Shown piece by piece: positions 1 to 5,009 of a stretch of DNA of 5,009 nt (within the stretch, counting starts at the first letter, position 1; each line of letters opens with the position of its first letter). Position numbers and translations under genes: made by a program. The stretch covers positions 1 through 5,009 of the forward strand of contig JAPUEV010000395.1 of the NCBI GenBank assembly GCA_027492415.1, read 5' to 3'. The stretch comes from Ignavibacteria bacterium (GTDB lineage Bacteria; Bacteroidota; Ignavibacteria; Tepidaquicellales; OLB5). The notes beneath the pieces were generated by a model, which did no database searches, was not told the origin of the DNA, and was given only the letters and a program-made list of their open reading frames with translations.

Positions 1-1173
1 ACCGCCGCCCCAGCTGCAGTTTATTACGCATGCGCCGTGAGTCCATGACCAGTTTAATCCTTTAGCCAGGATAAGATCAGTTGTAAATCCCTGAGGGAAT
101 GGACCAAATACCCTTACAGGCATTACCTGGCTGGTATAAGCTATTCCCGCATTACCCGCAATATTGTTGCCTGCCGCCGATGTTATCCCGCTTACACCTG
201 TACCGTGGTAATATTCATCATACGGTTTTTGGTCATTATCATAAGCATCATACCAAAGGTTCCTGTCACATAAATTCGGTCTCAGGTCAAAATGATTAGT
301 ATCAATTCCCGTATCAACTATCGCTATCATAACATTTGGGTTACCGGTAGTAATATCCCATGCATTTATCATATTCATATCGCACCCGGGTGTCCCGTTT
401 ATTCCATCCGGAATATTTGCACCGGTATTCCTGATATTCCACATTCTGGGTATCAGTGTATCATTAGGTGTTAAAGCATCACTGTTCAGTTTTTCTGTAA
501 CAGTTTTACCGGATCTTTCTTTATTACCTTCAACCTCAAGCAGCATTCCCGAACGAATAAAATTTGGCTGCGCAAATTCAACAAACTGTGTAATTGCAAA
601 CCTGTTAGAAAGCTCAAAGACATCATCACTGCTTAAGGGATCAATGGATATAAGATAAGTATTTTCAAAATCTTTCACCTGCTCAATAACAGAAGAGCCA
701 AACAGCTTATTAAGATTGGATATATCTTTGAACTGAACATTTTTTTTGAATTTTACAATTACTTCACCGGTTGAAAAATGCAGCACCTTATCATTATACC
801 TGTAACATCCTCCCAGGTATGATACCGCACTGTATGAAGAGAGGCTCTGTTTGATATCATTTAATATGTAAGGATTCTTAAGCATACTTTCCTTTATTTC
901 AATTACAGCAACTGAATAATTTGCGCCTGTTTTTGAGCCCGCTGTAAAATAGCTTGATGACTTCGTAAATGGTGATATCCGGCTTAAGGCTTTATCCATT
1001 TCATTTACAGACGTATTATCTTTAAACCGTACTGAAATATAATTATTTACATCATTCATGTAGAGCCTTTCACCCCGGTGAACGATATAATGATCTTTTG
1101 AATATACATTTATTGATGATGATAAAAGGGTTAAAGCGAGAAAAGTTAAAAATACTGAAAATACTGTCTTCAT
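1..1173 (-). CDS. Secreted subtilisin-like serine protease (peptidase S8), N-terminal part, cut by left window edge
   Basis: This is an extracytoplasmic endopeptidase of the S8 family. The frame runs without a stop for 391 codons from the ATG at 1173-1171 to the left edge. Residues 1-25 are a signal peptide: a Lys at position 2, a hydrophobic core and a likely cut after Val-Tyr-Ser. Residues about 45-130 and 136-206 look like two successive propeptide-type alpha/beta segments. The catalytic domain opens near residue 236 with a P-N-D-T-L motif. It shows the Asp box A-I-V-D-T-G-I-D (Asp287) and the His box Y-H-G-T-G-V-S-G (His323), and reaches V-I-N-C-S-W-G-G at 384-391. The oxyanion Asn, the catalytic Ser and any C-terminal sorting domain are outside the window. 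In this kind of bacterium such proteases often end in a type IX secretion signal, but that cannot be seen here. The start follows no clear Shine-Dalgarno sequence. A 104-nt gap with a possible terminator separates the gene from arfB, so it is probably transcribed separately. The family call is firm; the substrate is unknown. Confidence 0.93.
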   Translation of the reverse strand, partial: MKTVFSVFLTFLALTLLSSSINVYSKDHYIVHRGERLYMNDVNNYISVRFKDNTSVNEMDKALSRISPFTKSSSYFTAGSKTGANYSVAVIEIKESMLKNPYILNDIKQSLSSYSAVSYLGGCYRYNDKVLHFSTGEVIVKFKKNVQFKDISNLNKLFGSSVIEQVKDFENTYLISIDPLSSDDVFELSNRFAITQFVEFAQPNFIRSGMLLEVEGNKERSGKTVTEKLNSDALTPNDTLIPRMWNIRNTGANIPDGINGTPGCDMNMINAWDITTGNPNVMIAIVDTGIDTNHFDLRPNLCDRNLWYDAYDNDQKPYDEYYHGTGVSGITSAAGNNIAGNAGIAYTSQVMPVRVFGPFPQGFTTDLILAKGLNWSWTHGACVINCSWGGG

Positions 1174-1216
1174 AATTTAGCTGTTCCAGGTTTATTTCAA
1201 TTAAGCTAAATTAATG

Positions 1217-1258
1217 AAAAAAATTGAGTAAAAGTATATCCTAAAAGATAATTTTACT
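1217..1258 (-). terminator. Possible intrinsic terminator after arfB
   Basis: On the minus strand, AGTAAAA (1258-1252) pairs perfectly with TTTTACT (1233-1227). An inner TATC/GATA pairing can close a short loop. The sequence CAA followed by seven T residues (1223-1217) comes directly after. The hairpin begins about 20 nt past the arfB stop and would separate the thiamine/arfB transcript from the protease gene. The stem is all A/T apart from one G-C pair, so it is weak. Confidence 0.4.
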
Positions 1259-1277
1259 AATGATTCCCGTGTATATA

Positions 1278-1700
1278 TTAATCAATATCCAGGTCTTTTA
1301 ATTTGCGCTGTTCTTTTTTCCTGCTGTGTATCTTTTTGCTTTCAAGCACCTGCTGCTTGGAAGAAAAGCTTTTTACTGTTTTGATCCGGAACTTTTCTTT
1401 AATCAATGTTTTATCAAGCAGTTTAATGAATTTCTCAACTGTCTTTTTCTTATTACCCAGCTGAGTTCTTTCGGTCTGTGAGGTTACCCTGATATTGGAT
1501 TCATTATCGATCTTGTTATAAAGCTTTTTCAGTAAAATTGATTTCACTTCTTCATCAATCGTCATCGAAGAGTTAATATTAAAAACAAGCTCTACCTTGG
1601 TTTCTACTTTATTAACGTTCTGCCCGCCTTTGCCGCCGCTGCGGGAAGTATTGAACTTTGCTTCTTTAAGAATTTTATTTATATCAATATTATTTTTCAT
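1278..1700 (-). CDS. arfB: Alternative ribosome-rescue factor / peptidyl-tRNA hydrolase ArfB (YaeJ family)
   Basis: The product is a 140-residue codon-independent release factor. It enters ribosomes stalled on truncated mRNA and hydrolyses the peptidyl-tRNA, acting in the cytoplasm on the 70S ribosome. The N-terminal domain carries the class I release-factor catalytic signature S-R-S-G-G-K-G-G-Q-N-V-N-K, with GGQ at residues 25-27. There is no codon-recognition domain. The C-terminal tail from about residue 103 is rich in Lys/Arg and Ser, as in ArfB, where it occupies the empty mRNA channel. The total length matches E. coli YaeJ (about 140), which argues against a full-length RF1/RF2 (about 360). 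The ATG lies 11 nt after the thiD stop, so the gene is probably co-transcribed with the thiamine genes although its job is unrelated. No Shine-Dalgarno sequence is visible before the start. Confidence 0.93.
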   Translation of the reverse strand: MKNNIDINKILKEAKFNTSRSGGKGGQNVNKVETKVELVFNINSSMTIDEEVKSILLKKLYNKIDNESNIRVTSQTERTQLGNKKKTVEKFIKLLDKTLIKEKFRIKTVKSFSSKQQVLESKKIHSRKKEQRKLKDLDID

Positions 1701-1711
1701 ATTATTAATAA

Positions 1712-2518
1712 TTATTGTTCTACAGGGTTAAATCCTTTGCCAAGCCTGGAAGTTCTCTTTAAAGATTTCACAACGTAGCTTTTAGCCTTATCTATCGATA
1801 TTATCAGGTTATTGCCAAGGGCAAGATTTGCCGTTATTGCCGCTGAAAGCGTGCAGCCGATACCATGTGTATTTTTTGTTGAGATATAATTTGTGCTGAA
1901 CAGGTAGAATTTAGAGCCGTCAAAAAGTACATCTGTCCCCAGTGGGAGCCCTATAGATGCTTTTAAATGTCCGCCTTTTATCAGGACATTCTTAGCGCCA
2001 AGCTCATGCAGCATCACTGCAGAGGTTTCAAGGTCATCAATAGAATCGATCTTCATACCTGTTAATATTTCAACTTCAGGTATATTCGGGGTAAGCAGGT
2101 ATGTTATCTTTAGCAATTGTTTCTTTAATGCAGCTATCCCCTGCTTATTAAGCATGGTAAATGCATTTTTGGAGTAAATTACAGGGTCGACAACCAGCCT
2201 GATATTTTTTCTTTTTTTGAACTCTGCGGTAATTGCCTCAATTATATTTGCTGATACAAGCATTCCCGTTTTGGCTGCTTTAACACTAAAATCAGCAAAG
2301 ACACTCTTAAGCTGTGAGGTGACTGAAGCAGCCGGCAATGTGTAAGATGACTGCACACCTTTTGTATTCTGGGCTGTTACAGCGGTAATGACTGAAAGCC
2401 CGTATACACCGTGATTTTTGAATGTCTTGATATCTGACTGTATCCCGGCACCTGCACCGGAATCAGAGCCCGCAATTGTTAAAACACATTTTTTACTCTT
2501 AGCTTTACTGTTTGGCAT
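1712..2518 (-). CDS. thiD: Hydroxymethylpyrimidine / phosphomethylpyrimidine kinase ThiD
   Basis: ThiD phosphorylates HMP to HMP-P and then HMP-PP, the pyrimidine donor for ThiE, using ATP. It is a cytosolic ribokinase-fold enzyme. The 268 residues match the usual family length. Visible motifs are the substrate-binding G-S-D-S-G-A-G-A-G-I-Q-S-D (17-29), T-A-V-T-A-Q-N-T (45-52), K-T-G-M-L (83-87), V-D-P-V-I (110-114), T-P-N-I-P-E (143-148), K-G-G-H (181-184), and the anion hole with the catalytic Cys in N-T-H-G-I-G-C-T (216-223, Cys222). Two positions differ from the common pattern. The usual G-T-G-C is G-I-G-C, and the Gly normally found after V-x-x-K-[SN] is Ala119. The ATG overlaps the end of thiE by 14 nt, and a good AAGGA lies 9 nt upstream, so translation is probably coupled. 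A bare HMP kinase role (PdxK-like) is less likely given the thiamine neighbours. Confidence 0.95.
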   Translation of the reverse strand: MPNSKAKSKKCVLTIAGSDSGAGAGIQSDIKTFKNHGVYGLSVITAVTAQNTKGVQSSYTLPAASVTSQLKSVFADFSVKAAKTGMLVSANIIEAITAEFKKRKNIRLVVDPVIYSKNAFTMLNKQGIAALKKQLLKITYLLTPNIPEVEILTGMKIDSIDDLETSAVMLHELGAKNVLIKGGHLKASIGLPLGTDVLFDGSKFYLFSTNYISTKNTHGIGCTLSAAITANLALGNNLIISIDKAKSYVVKSLKRTSRLGKGFNPVEQ

Positions 2519-3155
2519 ATATTATTTTCCTTATTTCCTTAATCGTTTTAACCGGGTCACTGCTTTTAAGCACTGACCCTATGAATGCCGCACCGTGTAC
2601 ACCGGTTTGCATTACCTCATTTAAATTCTGCGGTGTAATACCACCAATTGCAAGTACAGGAATGTTAATCCTTCCAACAATTTTTTTAAGCATCATAGTG
2701 CCTTTTGGCTTATCCGGCTTATGTTTTGATGCCGTCGGGTAAATATGCCCGAAACCAATATAATCCGCGCCTGCTTTATCGCATTCAAGTGCTTCCTTCA
2801 TATCATGAGCGGTACCGCCTATTATCTTATTTCTGCCTAAGAGCTTCCTGGCATCTTTAACTGGAATATCTTCCTGTCCCAAATGAACACCATCAGCATC
2901 ACTTACCAAAGCTACATCAACTCTATCGTTTACAAGGAAAATCACTTTACTTTTTCTGCACAATGCTGCTATTTTTTTTGCTGTTTCAATTAATTCAGAT
3001 GTTGAAAGATGTTTATCCCGCAGCTGAATAATATCTGCCCCGCCTTTGATGGCGAGCTTTGCAATTTCTAAATGTGAATATTTTTTCTGAACCGTTGTAT
3101 CAGTGATGATACATATCTTACCAATATTTTTCACTTTAGTTCCCTGTAATTTCAT
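2505..3155 (-). CDS. thiE: Thiamine phosphate synthase ThiE
   Basis: ThiE couples HMP-PP with the thiazole phosphate (carboxylate) made by ThiG to give thiamine phosphate and pyrophosphate, as a Mg-dependent TIM-barrel enzyme in the cytosol. Its 216 residues contain the pyrophosphate and Mg set: Q-L-R-D-K (44-48), N-D-R-V-D-V-A (76-82), D-G-V-H-L-G-Q-E-D (88-96, bearing the second Mg Asp), G-T-A-H (114-117), the loop G-H-I-Y-P-T-A-S-K (136-144) and A-I-G-G-I-T (169-174). The Ser/Thr positions of G-S-x-H and P-T-x-T-K are conservatively changed to Thr115 and Ser143. The ATG lies inside the 3' end of tenI (20-nt overlap). A GTG at 3134-3132, one base after the tenI stop and 7 nt after an AGGG, would give 209 residues and is a real alternative start. 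Unlike the preceding TenI-like paralog, this copy keeps all TMP synthase motifs, so it is the true ThiE. Confidence 0.95.
   Translation of the reverse strand: MKLQGTKVKNIGKICIITDTTVQKKYSHLEIAKLAIKGGADIIQLRDKHLSTSELIETAKKIAALCRKSKVIFLVNDRVDVALVSDADGVHLGQEDIPVKDARKLLGRNKIIGGTAHDMKEALECDKAGADYIGFGHIYPTASKHKPDKPKGTMMLKKIVGRINIPVLAIGGITPQNLNEVMQTGVHGAAFIGSVLKSSDPVKTIKEIRKIIYAKQ
2528..2532 (-). promoter_or_regulatory. Shine-Dalgarno-like site for thiD
   Basis: AAGGA on the minus strand ends 9 nt before the thiD ATG, with a second AAGGA at 2540-2536. It lies within the last codons of thiE. It is the clearest ribosome-binding site in a window where most starts have none, and it supports the ATG at 2518. 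It is also just codons of a Lys/Glu/Arg-rich segment, so it may be coincidental. Confidence 0.4.
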
Positions 3156-3750
3156 TCATATATTCTTTTACAGTTTTTTTTGCATTGGCTGTTATCATAA
3201 ATTCTCTTATACCTGCTGTCCCAAATGCTCCTGCATTGATACATTTCTTAATTCTGCGTGGTGTTATGCCGCCTACAGCAAATACCGGTATCTTTACCGC
3301 TGAACAAATGTTTTCAAGCTTTTTTAATCCCTGCGGCTTGCCGTATTTTACTTTTGCGGGTGTTCTGAATACGGGTCCGAATAAAATATAATCGAATCCT
3401 TCTTTTTCCGCTTTCATTGCTTCGTTCAATGAATGAACACTCCTGCCGGCAAGCAATGCTTTGGAATGTTTCCTTATATCAGCGTTACTAATGCCTGATG
3501 AGGTTGAATGTACCCCGTAACTGCCTGAGAGCATTGCAATATCAAGCCTATCATTAATCAGCAGTTTAGTATTATATTTTTTTAATTTTCCACAAAGCTC
3601 TTTCGCCAGCTTCAGTAATTCTGATGCCGGAAGGTCCTTTTCACGAAGCTGTATAGCCCCTATACCCGCTTTTGCCAGTGATACTGACTGTTTAACCAGG
3701 TCAGCTTTACAAAGCTTTCTATTGCTTATGGCTATGAGCCTGAAATTTAT
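3136..3750 (-). CDS. tenI: TenI-like thiazole tautomerase (ThiE paralog) with a non-canonical start
   Basis: TenI-type enzymes aromatise the thiazole phosphate carboxylate tautomer released by ThiG. The fold is the ThiE TIM barrel. Translating upstream of the only ATG (3534) shows an intact N-terminal third: F-R-L-I-A-I-S at 3-9, Q-L-R-E-K at 34-38 and N-D-R-L-D-I-A at 66-72 when ATA 3750-3748 is residue 1 (204 residues, close to B. subtilis TenI). The TenI hallmark G-R-S-V-H-S is at 102-107, and its His106 corresponds to the proposed catalytic His. L-F-G-P-V-F-R-T (123-130) and V-G-G-I-T-P (159-164) follow. The ThiE motif H-L-G-Q-x-D is replaced by H-S-T-S-S-G, so the second Mg ligand is absent, which argues against TMP synthase. 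There is no in-frame ATG, GTG or TTG between the stop at 3807-3805 and 3534. ATA 3750 is preferred by homology; ATC 3777 would give 213 residues. A start at 3534 would remove about a third of the barrel. The gene lies between a secreted protein gene and thiE, and its stop overlaps thiE. Confidence 0.78.
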   Translation of the reverse strand: MNFRLIAISNRKLCKADLVKQSVSLAKAGIGAIQLREKDLPASELLKLAKELCGKLKKYNTKLLINDRLDIAMLSGSYGVHSTSSGISNADIRKHSKALLAGRSVHSLNEAMKAEKEGFDYILFGPVFRTPAKVKYGKPQGLKKLENICSAVKIPVFAVGGITPRRIKKCINAGAFGTAGIREFMITANAKKTVKEYMNEITGN

Positions 3751-3779
3751 TTTATTTTTTGCCGGAAGTTTAGAGATAG

Positions 3780-4103
3780 CTAGTTTATTTTTTTTATGAA
3801 GGATTCAGCCCCGCTGCGGTAATCAGTATACCTGCCGGAAGAATAATCACTTTTTAACACCAGCGTACCTGTTTGTTTTGCGTTCTGCCATTCAATCCAT
3901 ATCTGGTCATTTTCAGGTGTGTTCTCTTCATACTGAAGAAGCCTTTTTATATTATCCTTTGCGTAAACTACGTAATATGAATTATCATCCATAGTTATAC
4001 TTACTTTTTCATCGCCAAGGTAATAGTCACCTTCAATTGATTGAGAATATGATGAAATACTTATGACAAGCAATGCTGCGAGTACAAATAATAATTTTAC
4101 CAT
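3780..4103 (-). CDS. Small secreted protein of unknown function within the thiamine operon
   Basis: I do not recognise this family. The 107-residue product begins with a clear signal peptide: M-V-K, then a Leu/Ala/Val/Ile core, and a probable type I cut near S-Y-S|Q-S at about residue 20. There is no lipobox Cys, so it should be a soluble periplasmic or exported protein of about 87 residues. The mature part is rich in Tyr, Asp, Glu and Ser with alternating hydrophobics, which suggests a small beta-sheet fold (for example Y-Y-V-V-Y-A, I-W-I-E-W, T-G-T-L-V-L-K). It has no Cys and no catalytic motif that I can name. The ATG lies 20 nt after the thiG stop, and the frame ends 29 nt before the likely tenI start, so it is probably co-transcribed with thiamine genes. 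A thiamine role (for example ligand binding outside the membrane) would be a guess from position only. The signal peptide, clean frame and tight spacing support a real gene. Confidence 0.75.
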   Translation of the reverse strand: MVKLLFVLAALLVISISSYSQSIEGDYYLGDEKVSITMDDNSYYVVYAKDNIKRLLQYEENTPENDQIWIEWQNAKQTGTLVLKSDYSSGRYTDYRSGAESFIKKIN

Positions 4104-4123
4104 AGCTGTGGTGAAATTTAGTT

Positions 4124-4900
4124 TTATGAATTTATCATTCCTTCAATCGGGCTTGAGGCTTTTGCGTATAATCTTTTCGGAATTCTGCCCGCTTCAAACG
4201 CAAGGCGGCCTGCTTCAATTGCAAGCTTCATAGCGCGCGCCATTTTAACAGGATGCTCCGCCCCCGCAATAGCTGTGTTCATTAATATTCCGTCAACACC
4301 AAGCTCCATAGCCAGCGCTGCATCACTTGCAGTGCCAACTCCTGCATCTACTATGACGGGAATATCTATTAGGTCACGGATTATCTGTATGTTGTAAGGA
4401 TTCCTTATGCCCATACCGGAGCCAATCGGAGCGCCAAGCGGCATTACAGCTGCGCAGCCCATATCTGCAAGCTTGCGGCATGTGATAGGGTCATCGTTGC
4501 AGTACGGCAGCACAATAAATCCATCGGCTAATAGCTCCTCAGCAGCTTTTAAAAGCTCGGTCACATCAGGGAACAATGTTTCATCATCACCTATTACCTC
4601 AAGCTTTACCCAGTTCGTTTCTAATGCTTCGCGGGCCAGCTGGGCTGTTAAAACAGCTTCCTTTGCGGTAAAACATCCGGCAGTATTGGGTAGTATTGAA
4701 TACCTTTCCCTGTCGATCATATTCATAATACTTTCCTGACCGCTTGCGCTCTTCAGGTTCAGCCTGCGAATTGATACTGTAATAAAATCTGCGCCGCTTG
4801 CTTCCAGTGACTGGAGCATTGTATGCGGGTCAGGATACCTGGATGTACCGACTATAAGCCGTGATTTAAATTCTTTTCCTGCTATTATTAAGTTACTCAT
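4124..4900 (-). CDS. thiG: Thiazole synthase ThiG
   Basis: ThiG builds the thiazole phosphate ring of thiamine from 1-deoxy-D-xylulose 5-phosphate, dehydroglycine and the sulfur of ThiS thiocarboxylate, in the cytosol. The 258 residues match the family (about 255-265). Signatures in order are S-R-L-I-V-G-T (13-19), V-S-I-R-R (42-46), L-P-N-T-A-G-C (70-76), W-V-K-L-E-V-I-G-D (97-105) with Lys99 as the Schiff-base residue for DXP, V-L-P-Y (130-133), A-V-M-P-L-G-A-P-I-G-S-G (151-162), V-D-A-G-V-G-T-A-S-D-A-A (184-195), and A-S-S-P near the C-terminus. All key residues appear intact. It is the first gene of the visible thiamine run, followed after 20 nt by the small secreted protein and then tenI, thiE and thiD. 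Its partner ThiS and the dehydroglycine-forming ThiH or ThiO are not in the window and may lie beyond the right edge. No clear Shine-Dalgarno sequence precedes the ATG. Confidence 0.97.
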   Translation of the reverse strand: MSNLIIAGKEFKSRLIVGTSRYPDPHTMLQSLEASGADFITVSIRRLNLKSASGQESIMNMIDRERYSILPNTAGCFTAKEAVLTAQLAREALETNWVKLEVIGDDETLFPDVTELLKAAEELLADGFIVLPYCNDDPITCRKLADMGCAAVMPLGAPIGSGMGIRNPYNIQIIRDLIDIPVIVDAGVGTASDAALAMELGVDGILMNTAIAGAEHPVKMARAMKLAIEAGRLAFEAGRIPKRLYAKASSPIEGMINS

Positions 4901-5009
4901 AAATTTTACTCTGCAAAACGTTTTTTATCAGACTACAAAAGTCTTATCATATTTAAAAGAAACAAATAATCTTAAAATTTATATTACTATCAATATCAAA
5001 CAGACTTTT
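4901..5009. other. A/T-rich upstream region of thiG with small inverted repeats
   Basis: There is no gene in these 109 bases. A perfect 10-bp palindrome AAAACGTTTT (4915-4924) ends 15 nt before the thiG start codon. A 5-bp inverted repeat AGACT/AGTCT with a 5-nt loop lies at 4930-4944. Either could be an operator or leader structure, but both are short enough to arise by chance in A/T-rich DNA. I see no conserved TPP riboswitch (THI-box) elements on the minus strand, and no convincing TAnnTTTG promoter. The operon promoter may lie further right if thiG is internal. Confidence 0.25.

Noticed and set aside
99..474. Plus-strand open frames of 66 and 60 codons opposite the protease
   Set aside because: They lie antisense to a clear S8 protease frame and have low-complexity, non-protein-like composition. 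They are shadows.
1174..1277. Bacteroidota-type promoter for the protease
   Set aside because: The nearest match to TAnnTTTG (TAATTTAG) is imperfect and has no TTG at the expected upstream spacing, so it is not reported as a feature.
2512..3391. Plus-strand open frames opposite thiE and tenI
   Set aside because: They are antisense to well-conserved barrel enzymes, and their hydrophobic stretches mirror the codons of the real genes.
3535..3804. Frameshift as the reason tenI lacks a start
   Set aside because: The conserved N-terminal residues are all in the same frame as the rest, and the ATG in another frame (3554-3552) encodes nothing TenI-like. The problem is the start codon, not the frame.
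4407..4739. 110-codon plus-strand frame opposite thiG
   Set aside because: It is Ser/Ala-rich and antisense to a fully conserved ThiG, with no motif of its own.
1..5009. CRISPR arrays, insertion sequences, tRNA genes or defence-system genes
   Set aside because: No regularly spaced repeats, transposase motifs, cloverleaf sequence or defence-type domains were seen on either strand.

Overview
The window is AT-rich bacterial DNA with every supportable gene on the minus strand. It probably comes from the Bacteroidota/Chlorobiota side of the tree, perhaps an Ignavibacteria-like organism. The hints are start codons mostly without a Shine-Dalgarno sequence, a large secreted subtilase of the type common in that group, and the overall protein style. 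This placement is inference, since the window holds no rRNA or other phylogenetic marker.

Read right to left in the direction of transcription, positions 4900 to 1278 form a tight run of six genes: thiG (thiazole synthase), a small secreted protein of unknown function, a TenI-like thiazole tautomerase, thiE (thiamine phosphate synthase), thiD (HMP/HMP-P kinase) and arfB (stop-codon-independent ribosome rescue hydrolase). Gaps are 29 nt or less and two junctions overlap, so they probably form one transcript. The four thiamine genes cover one pathway segment. ThiG makes the thiazole phosphate tautomer, TenI aromatises it, ThiD makes HMP-PP, and ThiE joins the two halves into thiamine phosphate. 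ThiS, ThiF, ThiH/ThiO and ThiC are not in the window. A weak A/T-rich hairpin with a U-tract lies just after arfB and may end the transcript.

Left of that, positions 1173 to 1 encode the first 391 residues of a secreted S8 (subtilisin-like) protease. It has a signal peptide, two propeptide-like segments and the catalytic Asp and His. The catalytic Ser and everything C-terminal to it lie beyond the left edge.

The main oddity is tenI. The reading frame of a full-length, well-conserved TenI is intact, but its N-terminal third has no ATG, GTG or TTG start. The only ATG is at codon 73 of the barrel. The gene therefore uses a rare start (ATA at 3750-3748 fits the family best), is damaged, or contains a base error. 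No wholly new system is evident. The unknown secreted protein inside the thiamine operon is the least explained gene.
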